This document shows, piece after piece, positions 1-7,378 of a stretch of 52,070 nt of DNA (positions are counted from its first letter, which is position 1; each line of letters opens with the position of its first letter). Origin of the DNA: Candidatus Peregrinibacteria bacterium CG_4_9_14_0_2_um_filter_41_14 (lineage in GTDB: Bacteria > Patescibacteriota > Gracilibacteria > UBA1369 > UM-FILTER-41-14). A program made the position numbers and the translations under genes. The stretch spans positions 1 to 52,070 of the forward strand of contig PFRW01000050.1 of NCBI GenBank assembly GCA_002788755.1, in the 5' to 3' direction. The notes under the pieces were generated by a model. The model ran no database searches. It worked only from the letters and a program-made list of their open reading frames with translations, and had not been told where the DNA came from.

Positions 1-578
1 CCTTGGCTCTCTGTTTCGGGGACACGTTGAACACGGTGGACGCCGCTTTCAAACTGAAGTTTGCCGTAGGCACCGGCGCCGGCCACTTTAAAAATAATTT
101 CTTTATAACCACCGGCGGAACCGAGGTTTTCGCCTAATAACTCCACTTTCCAACCTTGCAGTTCGGCATAACGCATGTACATACGGGCGAGGTCACCGGC
201 AAATAAGGAGGCCTCGTCGCCACCGGAGCCGGCACGGATTTCAACAATACAGTTTTTGTGGACGTTGGGATCTTTGGGGATAAGGGCGACTTTTACGGCT
301 TCGTTTAGTTCGGTGATTTCGGCTTTGGCTTCTTCAAGCTGCATTTGGGCTAACTCTTTGAGGTCGTGGTCTGATTCTGTTGCTAAAATTTGTTCGGCTT
401 CGGTTTTGCGGGCGATTGCTTGAGACAACTGTTCGTGCAAACGCGCCAGTGGCTCTACTTCGGCACGGCGAATTAGGAGTTTTTGGTAGCTGGCTTGATC
501 GGGCATCATATCGGGGTCGGCAACTTTGCGATCAAGTTCTTTTAGTTCATCTGCAAATTTGGTGAGCTTATCAATCAT
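1..578 (-). CDS. prfA: peptide chain release factor 1 (partial, C-terminus off the left edge)
   Basis: Release factor 1 recognises UAA/UAG in the ribosomal A site and triggers peptidyl-tRNA hydrolysis. About 192 codons are visible: an N-terminal helical region beginning MIDKLTKFADELKELD, then the RF1 motifs RAGSGGDEASLFAGDL and SGVHRVQRVPETESQ. The catalytic GGQ loop and stop-codon recognition motif lie beyond base 1. The ATG at 576-578 is chosen because translation from it gives a normal RF1 N-terminus. It sits 5 bases after the prmC stop, so the two are surely co-transcribed; PrmC methylates the GGQ glutamine of this protein. HRVQRVP alone is shared with RF2, but the neighbour, N-terminal length and GGDEASLFA context favour RF1. 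Confidence 0.95.
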   Translation of the reverse strand, partial: MIDKLTKFADELKELDRKVADPDMMPDQASYQKLLIRRAEVEPLARLHEQLSQAIARKTEAEQILATESDHDLKELAQMQLEEAKAEITELNEAVKVALIPKDPNVHKNCIVEIRAGSGGDEASLFAGDLARMYMRYAELQGWKVELLGENLGSAGGYKEIIFKVAGAGAYGKLQFESGVHRVQRVPETESQ

Positions 579-583
579 GAGGT

Positions 584-1405
584 CTAGTTAGTGAATACAA
601 ATATTCTAGGTTTATCGGCAAGGTCATTATACACATTTCCCTCTTTTCCCAATACTGCTTTAGCTAATTGTTGAATTGATCGACTTTGATCAAGGCCGAT
701 TTCGCAAATTAAGTTTTTAAAAGGGAGATGGCGGTCGGCCAATTGTGTAAACAAAAGGCGGTAGTGATCCAGCCCATCTTTGCCGCTGTATAGCGCCTGC
801 GTGGGTTCGTATTGGCTTGTTTCTGCGCCCACGTCGGCGGAATCTTGGCAAATATAGGGGAGATTGGCAAGGATACAATCAAAATATGCGGCTGCGGGTA
901 GGGCGGAAAGCAAATCGGATTCGATAATGGTGACCAACTTACTGGTGCAAAGGGCAAGATTATTGGTGCGGGCCACTTCGACGGTTTGAGGATAGAGTTC
1001 GATAGCGGTTACTTGGGAGTTGGGAAATTCAAGCGCGGCGGTAATGGCAAGGCAGCCGGTGCCGGTGCCTACATCTAAAATTGAGATTTCGTCTTCTATA
1101 TGATATATGGTTTTTAAGTGATCGATTAAGTGCTCGGACTCTGGCCGCGGAATCAGGGTGTGATTATTAACTACAAAGTTGCGGCCGTAAAATTCTTTGG
1201 AGCCGACTATGTAAGCAATGGGTTCATTATTTTTGCGTCGGGCAAGTAGGTCTTGGTAAAGAGCAAATTCGGAATTGATAAGTTCGCGTTCGTTATGGGC
1301 AATGAGGTAGCTTCTATCTACCTTGAGGACATGAGCCAGCAGCACCTCTTTATCGAGGCTTTTTAATTGTGGATCAATTTGGAGGGCACTTTTAATGGTA
1401 TTCAT
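584..1405 (-). CDS. prmC: release factor glutamine N5-methyltransferase
   Basis: PrmC (HemK) uses S-adenosylmethionine to methylate the glutamine of the GGQ motif in release factors, raising termination efficiency. The 273-residue product has the N-terminal helical domain (DKEVLLAHVLKVDRSY), the SAM motif I DVGTGTGCLAI near residue 110, and the catalytic-loop motif, which here reads NLPY rather than the usual NPPY. The ATG at 1403-1405 is preferred to an in-frame start at 1450 because the upstream 15 codons lie inside the rpsU terminator hairpin. The stop is 5 bases before prfA, its substrate gene. The NLPY change keeps the Asn and Tyr that contact the substrate glutamine; assignment is firm from motif plus neighbour. 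Confidence 0.93.
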   Translation of the reverse strand: MNTIKSALQIDPQLKSLDKEVLLAHVLKVDRSYLIAHNERELINSEFALYQDLLARRKNNEPIAYIVGSKEFYGRNFVVNNHTLIPRPESEHLIDHLKTIYHIEDEISILDVGTGTGCLAITAALEFPNSQVTAIELYPQTVEVARTNNLALCTSKLVTIIESDLLSALPAAAYFDCILANLPYICQDSADVGAETSQYEPTQALYSGKDGLDHYRLLFTQLADRHLPFKNLICEIGLDQSRSIQQLAKAVLGKEGNVYNDLADKPRIFVFTN

Positions 1406-1410
1406 AACAC

Positions 1411-1446
1411 TAAAAAGCACCCCCTTAAAAGAGAGTGCTTTTTTGA
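1411..1446 (-). terminator. rho-independent terminator of rpsU
   Basis: The arms AAAAAGCAC and GTGCTTTTTT surround a short loop; read on the minus strand the second arm ends in a T run. It lies between the rpsU stop and the prmC start, so it should end or attenuate transcription coming from the strong rpsU promoter before prmC-prfA. Confidence 0.8.
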
Positions 1447-1460
1447 ACAATAGCTATAGG

Positions 1461-1667
1461 CTAATAGAACTTTTCTTTTCGTCTTTTTTCACGATACTCT
1501 TCGCGTTTAATCGCTTCGGCTCTCACTCGCGTCTTAGTTTTGTCTTTGACAAAATGTTGCTTTTCGCGGTAATCATTTAATTTATGACTACGTTGAAGCA
1601 GTTTTTTGAAGCGTGAAAGCATTCGTTCGAATGATTCGCGTGGATCTCGTGTTACGTGTACAAACAT
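1461..1667 (-). CDS. rpsU: 30S ribosomal protein S21
   Basis: Small basic protein of the 30S subunit. The 68 residues begin MFVHVTRDPRESFERMLSRFKK and continue into a strongly basic tail (YREKRRKEKFY), the pattern and length of bacterial S21. It forms a single-gene unit: a near-consensus promoter just upstream (1693-1721) and a terminator just downstream (1411-1446). In many bacteria rpsU sits with dnaG/rpoD; here it stands alone between the DUF4256 gene and prmC. Confidence 0.93.
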   Translation of the reverse strand: MFVHVTRDPRESFERMLSRFKKLLQRSHKLNDYREKQHFVKDKTKTRVRAEAIKREEYREKRRKEKFY

Positions 1668-1692
1668 ACGGTTTCTTACTTAAACTGTGGGG

Positions 1693-1721
1693 ATTTTAGG
1701 GGGAGACGGAGTGATTGTCAA
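1693..1721 (-). promoter_or_regulatory. rpsU promoter
   Basis: On the minus strand TTGACA (plus 1716-1721), a 17-base spacer and TAAAAT (plus 1693-1698). Start-codon distance is about 26 bases, giving a short leader. Confidence 0.8.
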
Positions 1722-1736
1722 ATGAAAAAAGAGAAA

Positions 1737-2525
1737 TTAAAGGATACTAAGGCTCAAGGACTCAGCCCATAAAACCCTTAGCGAGCCGCGAAACGCCCTA
1801 ATATGGCAGTGATAGCAAGGATCATTCAGATACACGTGAACGCCATCCCCACCACGACCACCATAGAGCGCACCACCATGTCTGTATGCTTCGTTAGTTA
1901 AAAGATAACTCTGGGTTGTACGATCAAACACACCTTGGCTTTGAAGTGCCCCCTGGTATTGCAATAGGGACATCAGGCTCATCCCCATTGCCGCAGCCAT
2001 CTCAACCGCACTTCCATTAACAGGAAATCTCGGGTGGGTTGCTCTTCTCCAAGCTGCTGCTTTTGCATCATAGACACAGTTTCTGCCACTTAATGGTGAT
2101 TCTTTGGAACATGTACCAATATCAAAACCACTATCGTCAAAGTTATACACGTTTGGCTCGTGCCCTGCTTTCATCATCTTTCCCACTGATTCTAGTGCCT
2201 CAAGATTTGCTAACAGAGCGTCTTTCACTCGGTTCCAGTCTAGATCTTGGTGTAAGTTGGGCTGTGCCTCAAAATTAGCCTTGAGTCCAACGAGTGCCAT
2301 TGTTAAACGTCCTGCCTGATCTAGTTCGTCTGGAGTGCAGTATTGTAATGTCCCATTAGCATACTCAGCCGCCTCAGGAAATTCATCATACACTCCAACG
2401 TGCATATTGTAGCGAATACTCACTACATCTGCTACCTTCCCTTCCACAGCACCTCGTATTTCTTCTAATCTCACATTGAGTGTTGGTTGTGGTACTGCTC
2501 CTAAGGGCTCTTGCACATGCTCCAT
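1737..2525 (-). CDS. DUF4256 family protein
   Basis: Function unknown. The region from about residue 55 to the end matches what I recall of the DUF4256 family: LDWNRVKDALLANLEAL, then GHEPNVYNFD, CSKESPLSGRNCVYD, AVEMAAAMGMSLM, GGALYGGRGGDGVHVY and the closing HIRAFRGSLRV. The family usually has no N-terminal extension; here about 50-80 extra residues precede the conserved part. An in-frame GTG at 2604-2606 would add 27 residues containing a hydrophobic stretch (FIVSTVLIIHSLF), so a signal-anchored form is possible; I chose the ATG at 2523-2525. It follows gyrB on the same strand after a GC-rich hairpin, and no terminator is visible after it. Confidence 0.75.
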   Translation of the reverse strand: MEHVQEPLGAVPQPTLNVRLEEIRGAVEGKVADVVSIRYNMHVGVYDEFPEAAEYANGTLQYCTPDELDQAGRLTMALVGLKANFEAQPNLHQDLDWNRVKDALLANLEALESVGKMMKAGHEPNVYNFDDSGFDIGTCSKESPLSGRNCVYDAKAAAWRRATHPRFPVNGSAVEMAAAMGMSLMSLLQYQGALQSQGVFDRTTQSYLLTNEAYRHGGALYGGRGGDGVHVYLNDPCYHCHIRAFRGSLRVLWAESLSLSIL

Positions 2526-2628
2526 AAATAGTGAGTGGATTATTAATACGGTGCTAACTATAAAACTAGTTGGATGTTTTGTCAGGTGTATCAACTTGAA
2601 TTCCACAGTTTGGTTTCAGCGCATAGCC

Positions 2629-2650
2629 CTCGCTGCGCTCGGGCTGGCTT
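2629..2650 (-). repeat. GC-rich hairpin between gyrB and the DUF4256 gene
   Basis: Arms AGCCC and GGGCT flank an 11-base GC-rich loop (TCGCTGCGCTC on plus). It directly follows the gyrB stop but has no T run, so it is not a typical intrinsic terminator. It may be an mRNA-processing or REP-like palindrome; I did not find another full copy in the window. Confidence 0.4.
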
Positions 2651-4570
2651 TTAAATATCCAACCCTTCCACCGCCTTAGCATGGCTTTGAATAAACTTTT
2701 TGCGGGGGGGGACTTCGGAGCCCATTAGGGTGTCGAAGATGCGGTCGGCTTGTTCGGCGTCGTGGATGTTGACGCGCTTCATTAGGCGGCGTTCGGGGTC
2801 CATGGTGGTTTCCCAAAGTTGTTCGGGGTTCATTTCACCCAAACCTTTGTAACGTTGAATGTTTGGTTTGACATTGGCAAAAGTGGTGCTGAGAACCTCT
2901 TCTTTTTGCTCATCGTTGTAAACATAGGCGGAATTGCGGCCGTGGGAAATTTTGTAAAGTGGTGGCATGGCAATGTACACAAAATTGCCCTCGATTAGCG
3001 GTCTTAGGTAACGGAAGAATAGAGTCAGGAGCAAGGTGCAAATGTGGGCACCATCCACATCGGCATCCGTCATGATTACGATTTTGTGGTAACGGAGTCT
3101 TTCGATGTCGAACATTTCACCGATACCGGTACCAAGGGCGATAATTAGGGATTTTACTTCATTGTTGGATAAAATGCGGTCGAGACGGGCTTGTTCTACG
3201 TTTAAGATCTTACCTCTTAATGGCAAGATGGCTTGGGTGTGGCGGTCACGGCCTTGTTTGGCGGAACCACCGGCAGAATCACCCTCTACTATGTACAACT
3301 CGGAGTTTTCGGGTTTACGGCTGGAACAGTCGGCGAGTTTACCGGGTAGGGTCATACCTTCTAAGGCGCCTTTGCGGATTACGGTGTCACGGGCGGCACG
3401 GGCGGCTTTACGGGCGCGGGCGGCTAGTAAAGATTTACCGATAATCGCTTTGGCTGTGTCGGGATTTTCGCCTAAAAATTCACTTAGTGATTCGGCAAAA
3501 ACGGTTTCGACGGCGGAGCGCATTTCGGCGTTACCAAGTTTAGCTTTTGTTTGCCCTTCGAATTGGGGGTCCGGTAGTTTTACGGAGATAATAGCGGTTA
3601 GACCTTCACGTACATCTTCGGCGCTGAGGTTATCGTCTTTGTCTTTAAGAAATTCGCTTTCGCGGGCGTAGTTATTGATTGTTCGTGTTAGAGCGGATTT
3701 AAATCCGGTTAAATGCATACCGCCTTCGTGGGTATTGATGTTATTGGCAAAGGAGAAAAGATGTTCCTGAAAATCGCCGGTGTACTGAAAGGCAATTTCG
3801 ACAACTCCTTCTTTTACTTCTTTTTCGATGTAGAAAATGTCGGTTAGGCTTTCGCGGGTTTTGTTTAAATGTTGTACGTAAGAGCGTAGTCCGCCTTCAA
3901 AATAGAAACGATTTTTTTGACCGGTGCGTTCGTCAAAAATTGAGATCTGAATACCTTTAGTTAAGTATGCTTGCTGGCGAATACGCATTAAAACTGTTTT
4001 GTAGTCGAAGTCAGTAATTTCAAAAATTTCTTTGTCGGGTGTAAAAGTGATTTTAGTACCGTTTTTCTTGGTTGTGCCAAGAATTTCGAGGCTGGTAACG
4101 GGATCACCTTGGCAATATTCTTGTTGGTAGATGTTGCCGTTAAGATATACTTGGGCAACTAATTTACTGGATAAAGCGTTAACAACAGAAACACCCACAC
4201 CGTGCAAACCACCGGATACTTTGTAGCCGCCGCCTTCGCCAAATTTACCACCGGCATGCAGCACGGTTAGTACGGTTTCGAGCGCGGTTTTGCCTGTCTT
4301 TTCCACATTGTCGACCGGAATGCCGCGGCCGTTATCTTCTACGCTTAATGAGCCATCGCTATGGATGGTGAGATCGATTTGGTTACAATGTCCTGCCATT
4401 GCTTCATCTATGGAGTTGTCGACAATTTCCCAAATTAGATGATGCAGCCCGGCAATATCCGTTGTGCCAATGTACATTCCCGGACGTTTACGGACGGCGG
4501 CCAGCCCCTCTAACACTTGGATATTCTTAGCACTATAGTCTTGATTTGAGTTATTATTGGTTTTTGCCAT
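2651..4570 (-). CDS. gyrB: DNA gyrase subunit B
   Basis: ATPase subunit of DNA gyrase (A2B2), which introduces negative supercoils. The 639-residue protein shows the GHKL ATPase motifs NSIDEAMAGHC, DNGRGIPVD and GLHGVGVSVVNALS, the transducer domain, and the TOPRIM metal-binding motifs EGDSAGGSAKQGRDR and DADVDGAHI, closing with the RYKGLGEMNPEQLWETTM tail. Length is normal for GyrB without the proteobacterial insertion. gyrA lies 7 kb away on the opposite strand rather than adjacent. ParE is the alternative, but the gyrA with a GyrA box in the same window supports gyrase. Confidence 0.96.
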   Translation of the reverse strand: MAKTNNNSNQDYSAKNIQVLEGLAAVRKRPGMYIGTTDIAGLHHLIWEIVDNSIDEAMAGHCNQIDLTIHSDGSLSVEDNGRGIPVDNVEKTGKTALETVLTVLHAGGKFGEGGGYKVSGGLHGVGVSVVNALSSKLVAQVYLNGNIYQQEYCQGDPVTSLEILGTTKKNGTKITFTPDKEIFEITDFDYKTVLMRIRQQAYLTKGIQISIFDERTGQKNRFYFEGGLRSYVQHLNKTRESLTDIFYIEKEVKEGVVEIAFQYTGDFQEHLFSFANNINTHEGGMHLTGFKSALTRTINNYARESEFLKDKDDNLSAEDVREGLTAIISVKLPDPQFEGQTKAKLGNAEMRSAVETVFAESLSEFLGENPDTAKAIIGKSLLAARARKAARAARDTVIRKGALEGMTLPGKLADCSSRKPENSELYIVEGDSAGGSAKQGRDRHTQAILPLRGKILNVEQARLDRILSNNEVKSLIIALGTGIGEMFDIERLRYHKIVIMTDADVDGAHICTLLLTLFFRYLRPLIEGNFVYIAMPPLYKISHGRNSAYVYNDEQKEEVLSTTFANVKPNIQRYKGLGEMNPEQLWETTMDPERRLMKRVNIHDAEQADRIFDTLMGSEVPPRKKFIQSHAKAVEGLDI

Positions 4571-4647
4571 TTACTTCTATTTTTAAATTTTGAGCGTGTA
4601 CAGATTAGCAGATTTTTGTGGTAACGCCAGTAAAACTAGTTTAAACG

Positions 4648-4676
4648 TTTCAAGATTACGAAAAATGTGCTATAAT
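4648..4676 (+). promoter_or_regulatory. promoter of the AI-2E-type transporter gene
   Basis: TTTCAA (4648-4653), 17-base spacer, perfect TATAAT (4671-4676). The start codon is 25 bases further on. Confidence 0.6.
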
Positions 4677-4701
4677 AAGGTCAGTAATAATTTGTTGGAA
4701 G

Positions 4702-5793
4702 ATGACAGAAAATAATAACCATGTTGCCTTTAAAGACCTGCAGAAGTACTTCTTTTTGGGCATTACGCTTTTGCTATTGTTTGGGTTTTTATATTTTATT
4801 TCACCATTTTTTGGCATGTTGATCATTGTCAGCGTAATTGCGGTGGATGTTTTCCCGCTAACGGACTGGATTACCAAAAAAGTCAAATATCGATCTGTGG
4901 CATCCTTAATCACACTTTTAATCGTTTTGGTGTTGATTGTGACGCCATTTACCTTGTTTGCTTTGTATTTAACAGATGAAGCTAATCTTGCGTATCAAAA
5001 ACTAACCTCTACTAACGAACTAACGTTTGAAGGAATAAAACTGATACCGGAGCGTTTAAAAGGTACAGCCATTGGCAGCTGGGTGGTTGCGACTTGGGAA
5101 TCATTGCCTTTTTCGACTGAAGACATTGTGGCATTTACACAAGATAATCTTAAAAACATTAGCTCCACAATTGTTGGACAAACTACAAATCTATTTAAGC
5201 AGGTGTCCTTATTCTTGGTCTATTTAATCGTCTTTTTTGTTACGCTTTATGCGTTTTTGTTGGATGGCAAGGGTATTACAGCTCGCATCAAACGCTTGTT
5301 GCCTATTCCCAATCGCCATAAAGATGCACTGTTTGAGAGACTGAATGTGCTAAGTAAAGGGATTGTTTACGGTGTATTTGGTGCTGCAATTGTGCAAGGT
5401 TTCTTAGCCGGTCTAGGCTTTGCTATTGCCGGAATTGGCAATGCTGCTTTTTGGGGAACGGTTATGGCGCTAATGTCACCGGTTCCTTATATTGGAACTG
5501 CTGTTATTTGGGTGCCGGCGGGAATCTATTTAATTTTGACCAATCATTTGTTTGCCGGTGTATTTTTGCTTGTTTGGGGCACCTTTGTTGTAGGGCTTGC
5601 CGACAACTTTGTTAAACCATACTTAATTGGCAAATCAGCAGCTATCAATCCATTACTAATTTTGCTAACACTGCTTGGCGGTGTCTTGGCTTTTGGTTTA
5701 CAGGGATTAATCTTCGGGCCATTTTTGCTAACGCTGTTACTTGGCTTTATCCATATATACGAAAGCGAATATAGGGATGTTTTAAAAGACTAA
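4702..5793 (+). CDS. AI-2E family transporter-like membrane protein
   Basis: Polytopic membrane protein of the AI-2E transporter / UPF0118 family (YdiK/TqsA type); members export small molecules or act as Na+/H+ antiporters, so the substrate is not predictable. The 363 residues start with two membrane segments (LGITLLLLFGFLYFISPF and a following one), a central soluble part, and a C-terminal block of helices with the family-typical GxxAIVQGFLAGLGFAIAG, MSPVPYIGTAVIWVPAGIYL and LADNFVKPYLIGK motifs, and GPFLLTLLLGFIHIYE at the end. It is a single-gene unit; its last 4 bases overlap the convergent gene at 5790-7283. Confidence 0.88.
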   Translation: MTENNNHVAFKDLQKYFFLGITLLLLFGFLYFISPFFGMLIIVSVIAVDVFPLTDWITKKVKYRSVASLITLLIVLVLIVTPFTLFALYLTDEANLAYQKLTSTNELTFEGIKLIPERLKGTAIGSWVVATWESLPFSTEDIVAFTQDNLKNISSTIVGQTTNLFKQVSLFLVYLIVFFVTLYAFLLDGKGITARIKRLLPIPNRHKDALFERLNVLSKGIVYGVFGAAIVQGFLAGLGFAIAGIGNAAFWGTVMALMSPVPYIGTAVIWVPAGIYLILTNHLFAGVFLLVWGTFVVGLADNFVKPYLIGKSAAINPLLILLTLLGGVLAFGLQGLIFGPFLLTLLLGFIHIYESEYRDVLKD

Positions 5794-7283
5794 TTTTGCT
5801 GAACTCTTTGGAGACGGTCGACTACCTGTGGTAGTTCTTGGCTTAGGTATTCCTCAAAGGTTGTGCCTAGGCTGGATTCGCTAACATACAGTTCGAGTTG
5901 TTGGAGGAGCAGGGTTAGGGGCTCAGCTAGCGCTTCGCCTGTTAACTTGTTTGCGGTTTCTAAATCTAATAGGTGACGGATTTGGGACACTCTTTCAATA
6001 ACTAGGGCATTTACAATGTCGGCCTTACTAATTGTTACTTTATATAGTTTTTGGTCTAGTGTGTTAAGAACCTCATAGGCAGCCAATGTGTTTTTGCCCG
6101 GATAGTTATGCAATTGTGACAAAAGGCGTTCCTTTAAGATAAATAGGGTTGATGGCTTGTCGGTTTTGGCAATTTCTGATTTATAGTATTCAAAGTAAGT
6201 GTTGGCGTACTGCCAGGTGGACTGGCTTTCGATGGCGTAGACCCAAAGCTGATTCAACTGTGTTGCACTTAGGACAAGGGCACCGCTTTTAATCATAGCT
6301 GTTTTAATGGGTGCGTAAATACTGTCATCGCCCACGCTGCCATATAACTGAAGCCACTGAGAAACGATTGGCACGGATGCCTTTTTATCATCACTAATCA
6401 GTTGATTTAAACGGGTATTAAAGTCTGTCATTTGCGCTTCGGCTTTGTCGACCTGATTAATTAGGTAAAGCTCACGCGCAGACTCTAGGCTTTGAGACAA
6501 CATGTTAATTGTGACCAGATTGCGTTTGACCGGGTTGTAGATGAACTTTTCGAGAAATGGGATAGTGGAATAAGTGAGACTGCCTTTGTAGGAGAGGTCG
6601 AGCACTGTCTTTTGTTGTAAGTATGAATCTAAGTTAAATGTGTAAACCGTGGCAAGGGGGAGGGGTTTTGTAAAATACTGTTTGCTCAATTTTTCGGCAA
6701 CAGTGTTGTAGCTAAAAGTGGCCCATGCAGCATCAATATCCGCTTCATTAAATTGGATTTGCTGTGATTGAGCCAAATAATGATCAATTTGTTCCAAGGG
6801 TAAATTTAGCTTTAGTCTATGGTTACCTTGCAGGGCTTGTACAGTAACGACTCCGTTTAGCTTGGTTAAGAGACCTAAACTAAACGGTTCGGGGGCAATG
6901 CCAAAATTTTGTGTTTGAATAAAAAATGGGCTGTCACTAAAGCGGTGTTCAAAAACGATGCCACCTTCAATCAATTTTAAATGAACGATATCGTTATTTA
7001 ATGCCACAATTTTGAGCACGGTGTTGGCCGGAGCAATAACGGAGACGTCGTTAAATTTAAAGGCTGCAGTTTTGCTTAGACGTATATAGCGCGGTGTCTC
7101 CCCCTTCATGCGTTCATGCCAACGGTTATTTTGATCGGTTCTAATTTCAAAAGTGCTACTAACCGGAAACTCAATTAGCTGCTGTGACTTTGAGGTAAGA
7201 TTTGAACTTGGCAGACTTTCCAGCAAGATGGTTAATCCGACTAGGATGAGACTTAGGGCAAGAACAATGATTTTCTTATACAT
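5790..7283 (-). CDS. membrane-anchored FecR-like protein, function unknown
   Basis: I do not recognise a named family. The 497 residues begin with a signal-anchor (KKIIVLALSLILVGLTILL); residues 40-150 are beta-rich and resemble FecR-type domains (strand pattern AAFKFNDVSVIAPANTVLKIV followed by IVHLKLIEGGIVFEH). The rest is helical with no further membrane segment, so most of the protein should be outside the membrane. It has a strong own promoter and is divergent from the S41 protease gene, with which it shares a promoter region. The gene end overlaps the convergent transporter by 4 bases. FecR domains often accompany surface or secretion systems; the link to the envelope genes here is inference. 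Confidence 0.6.
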   Translation of the reverse strand: MYKKIIVLALSLILVGLTILLESLPSSNLTSKSQQLIEFPVSSTFEIRTDQNNRWHERMKGETPRYIRLSKTAAFKFNDVSVIAPANTVLKIVALNNDIVHLKLIEGGIVFEHRFSDSPFFIQTQNFGIAPEPFSLGLLTKLNGVVTVQALQGNHRLKLNLPLEQIDHYLAQSQQIQFNEADIDAAWATFSYNTVAEKLSKQYFTKPLPLATVYTFNLDSYLQQKTVLDLSYKGSLTYSTIPFLEKFIYNPVKRNLVTINMLSQSLESARELYLINQVDKAEAQMTDFNTRLNQLISDDKKASVPIVSQWLQLYGSVGDDSIYAPIKTAMIKSGALVLSATQLNQLWVYAIESQSTWQYANTYFEYYKSEIAKTDKPSTLFILKERLLSQLHNYPGKNTLAAYEVLNTLDQKLYKVTISKADIVNALVIERVSQIRHLLDLETANKLTGEALAEPLTLLLQQLELYVSESSLGTTFEEYLSQELPQVVDRLQRVQQN

Positions 7284-7302
7284 ATGTACAAATTATCCTT
7301 TA

Positions 7303-7331
7303 ATTATAGCAAAATTCGCATGTTTTGACAA
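7303..7331 (-). promoter_or_regulatory. promoter of the FecR-like gene, sharing its -35 with the divergent protease promoter
   Basis: Minus strand: TTGTCA (plus 7326-7331), 17-base spacer, perfect TATAAT (plus 7303-7308). On the plus strand the same bases read TTGACA (7325-7330), a possible -35 for the S41 protease with a weak TTAAGT -10 at 7349-7354. The two -35 boxes overlap almost completely. Confidence 0.7.
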
Positions 7332-7378
7332 TGCAGAGGTGAGTGTGGTTAAGTAGAAACATGTTAACTAATACAAAC

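Noticed and set aside
3105..3671. 188-codon plus-strand open frame inside gyrB
   Set aside because: Shadow of a highly conserved gyrB coding region; composition not protein-like.
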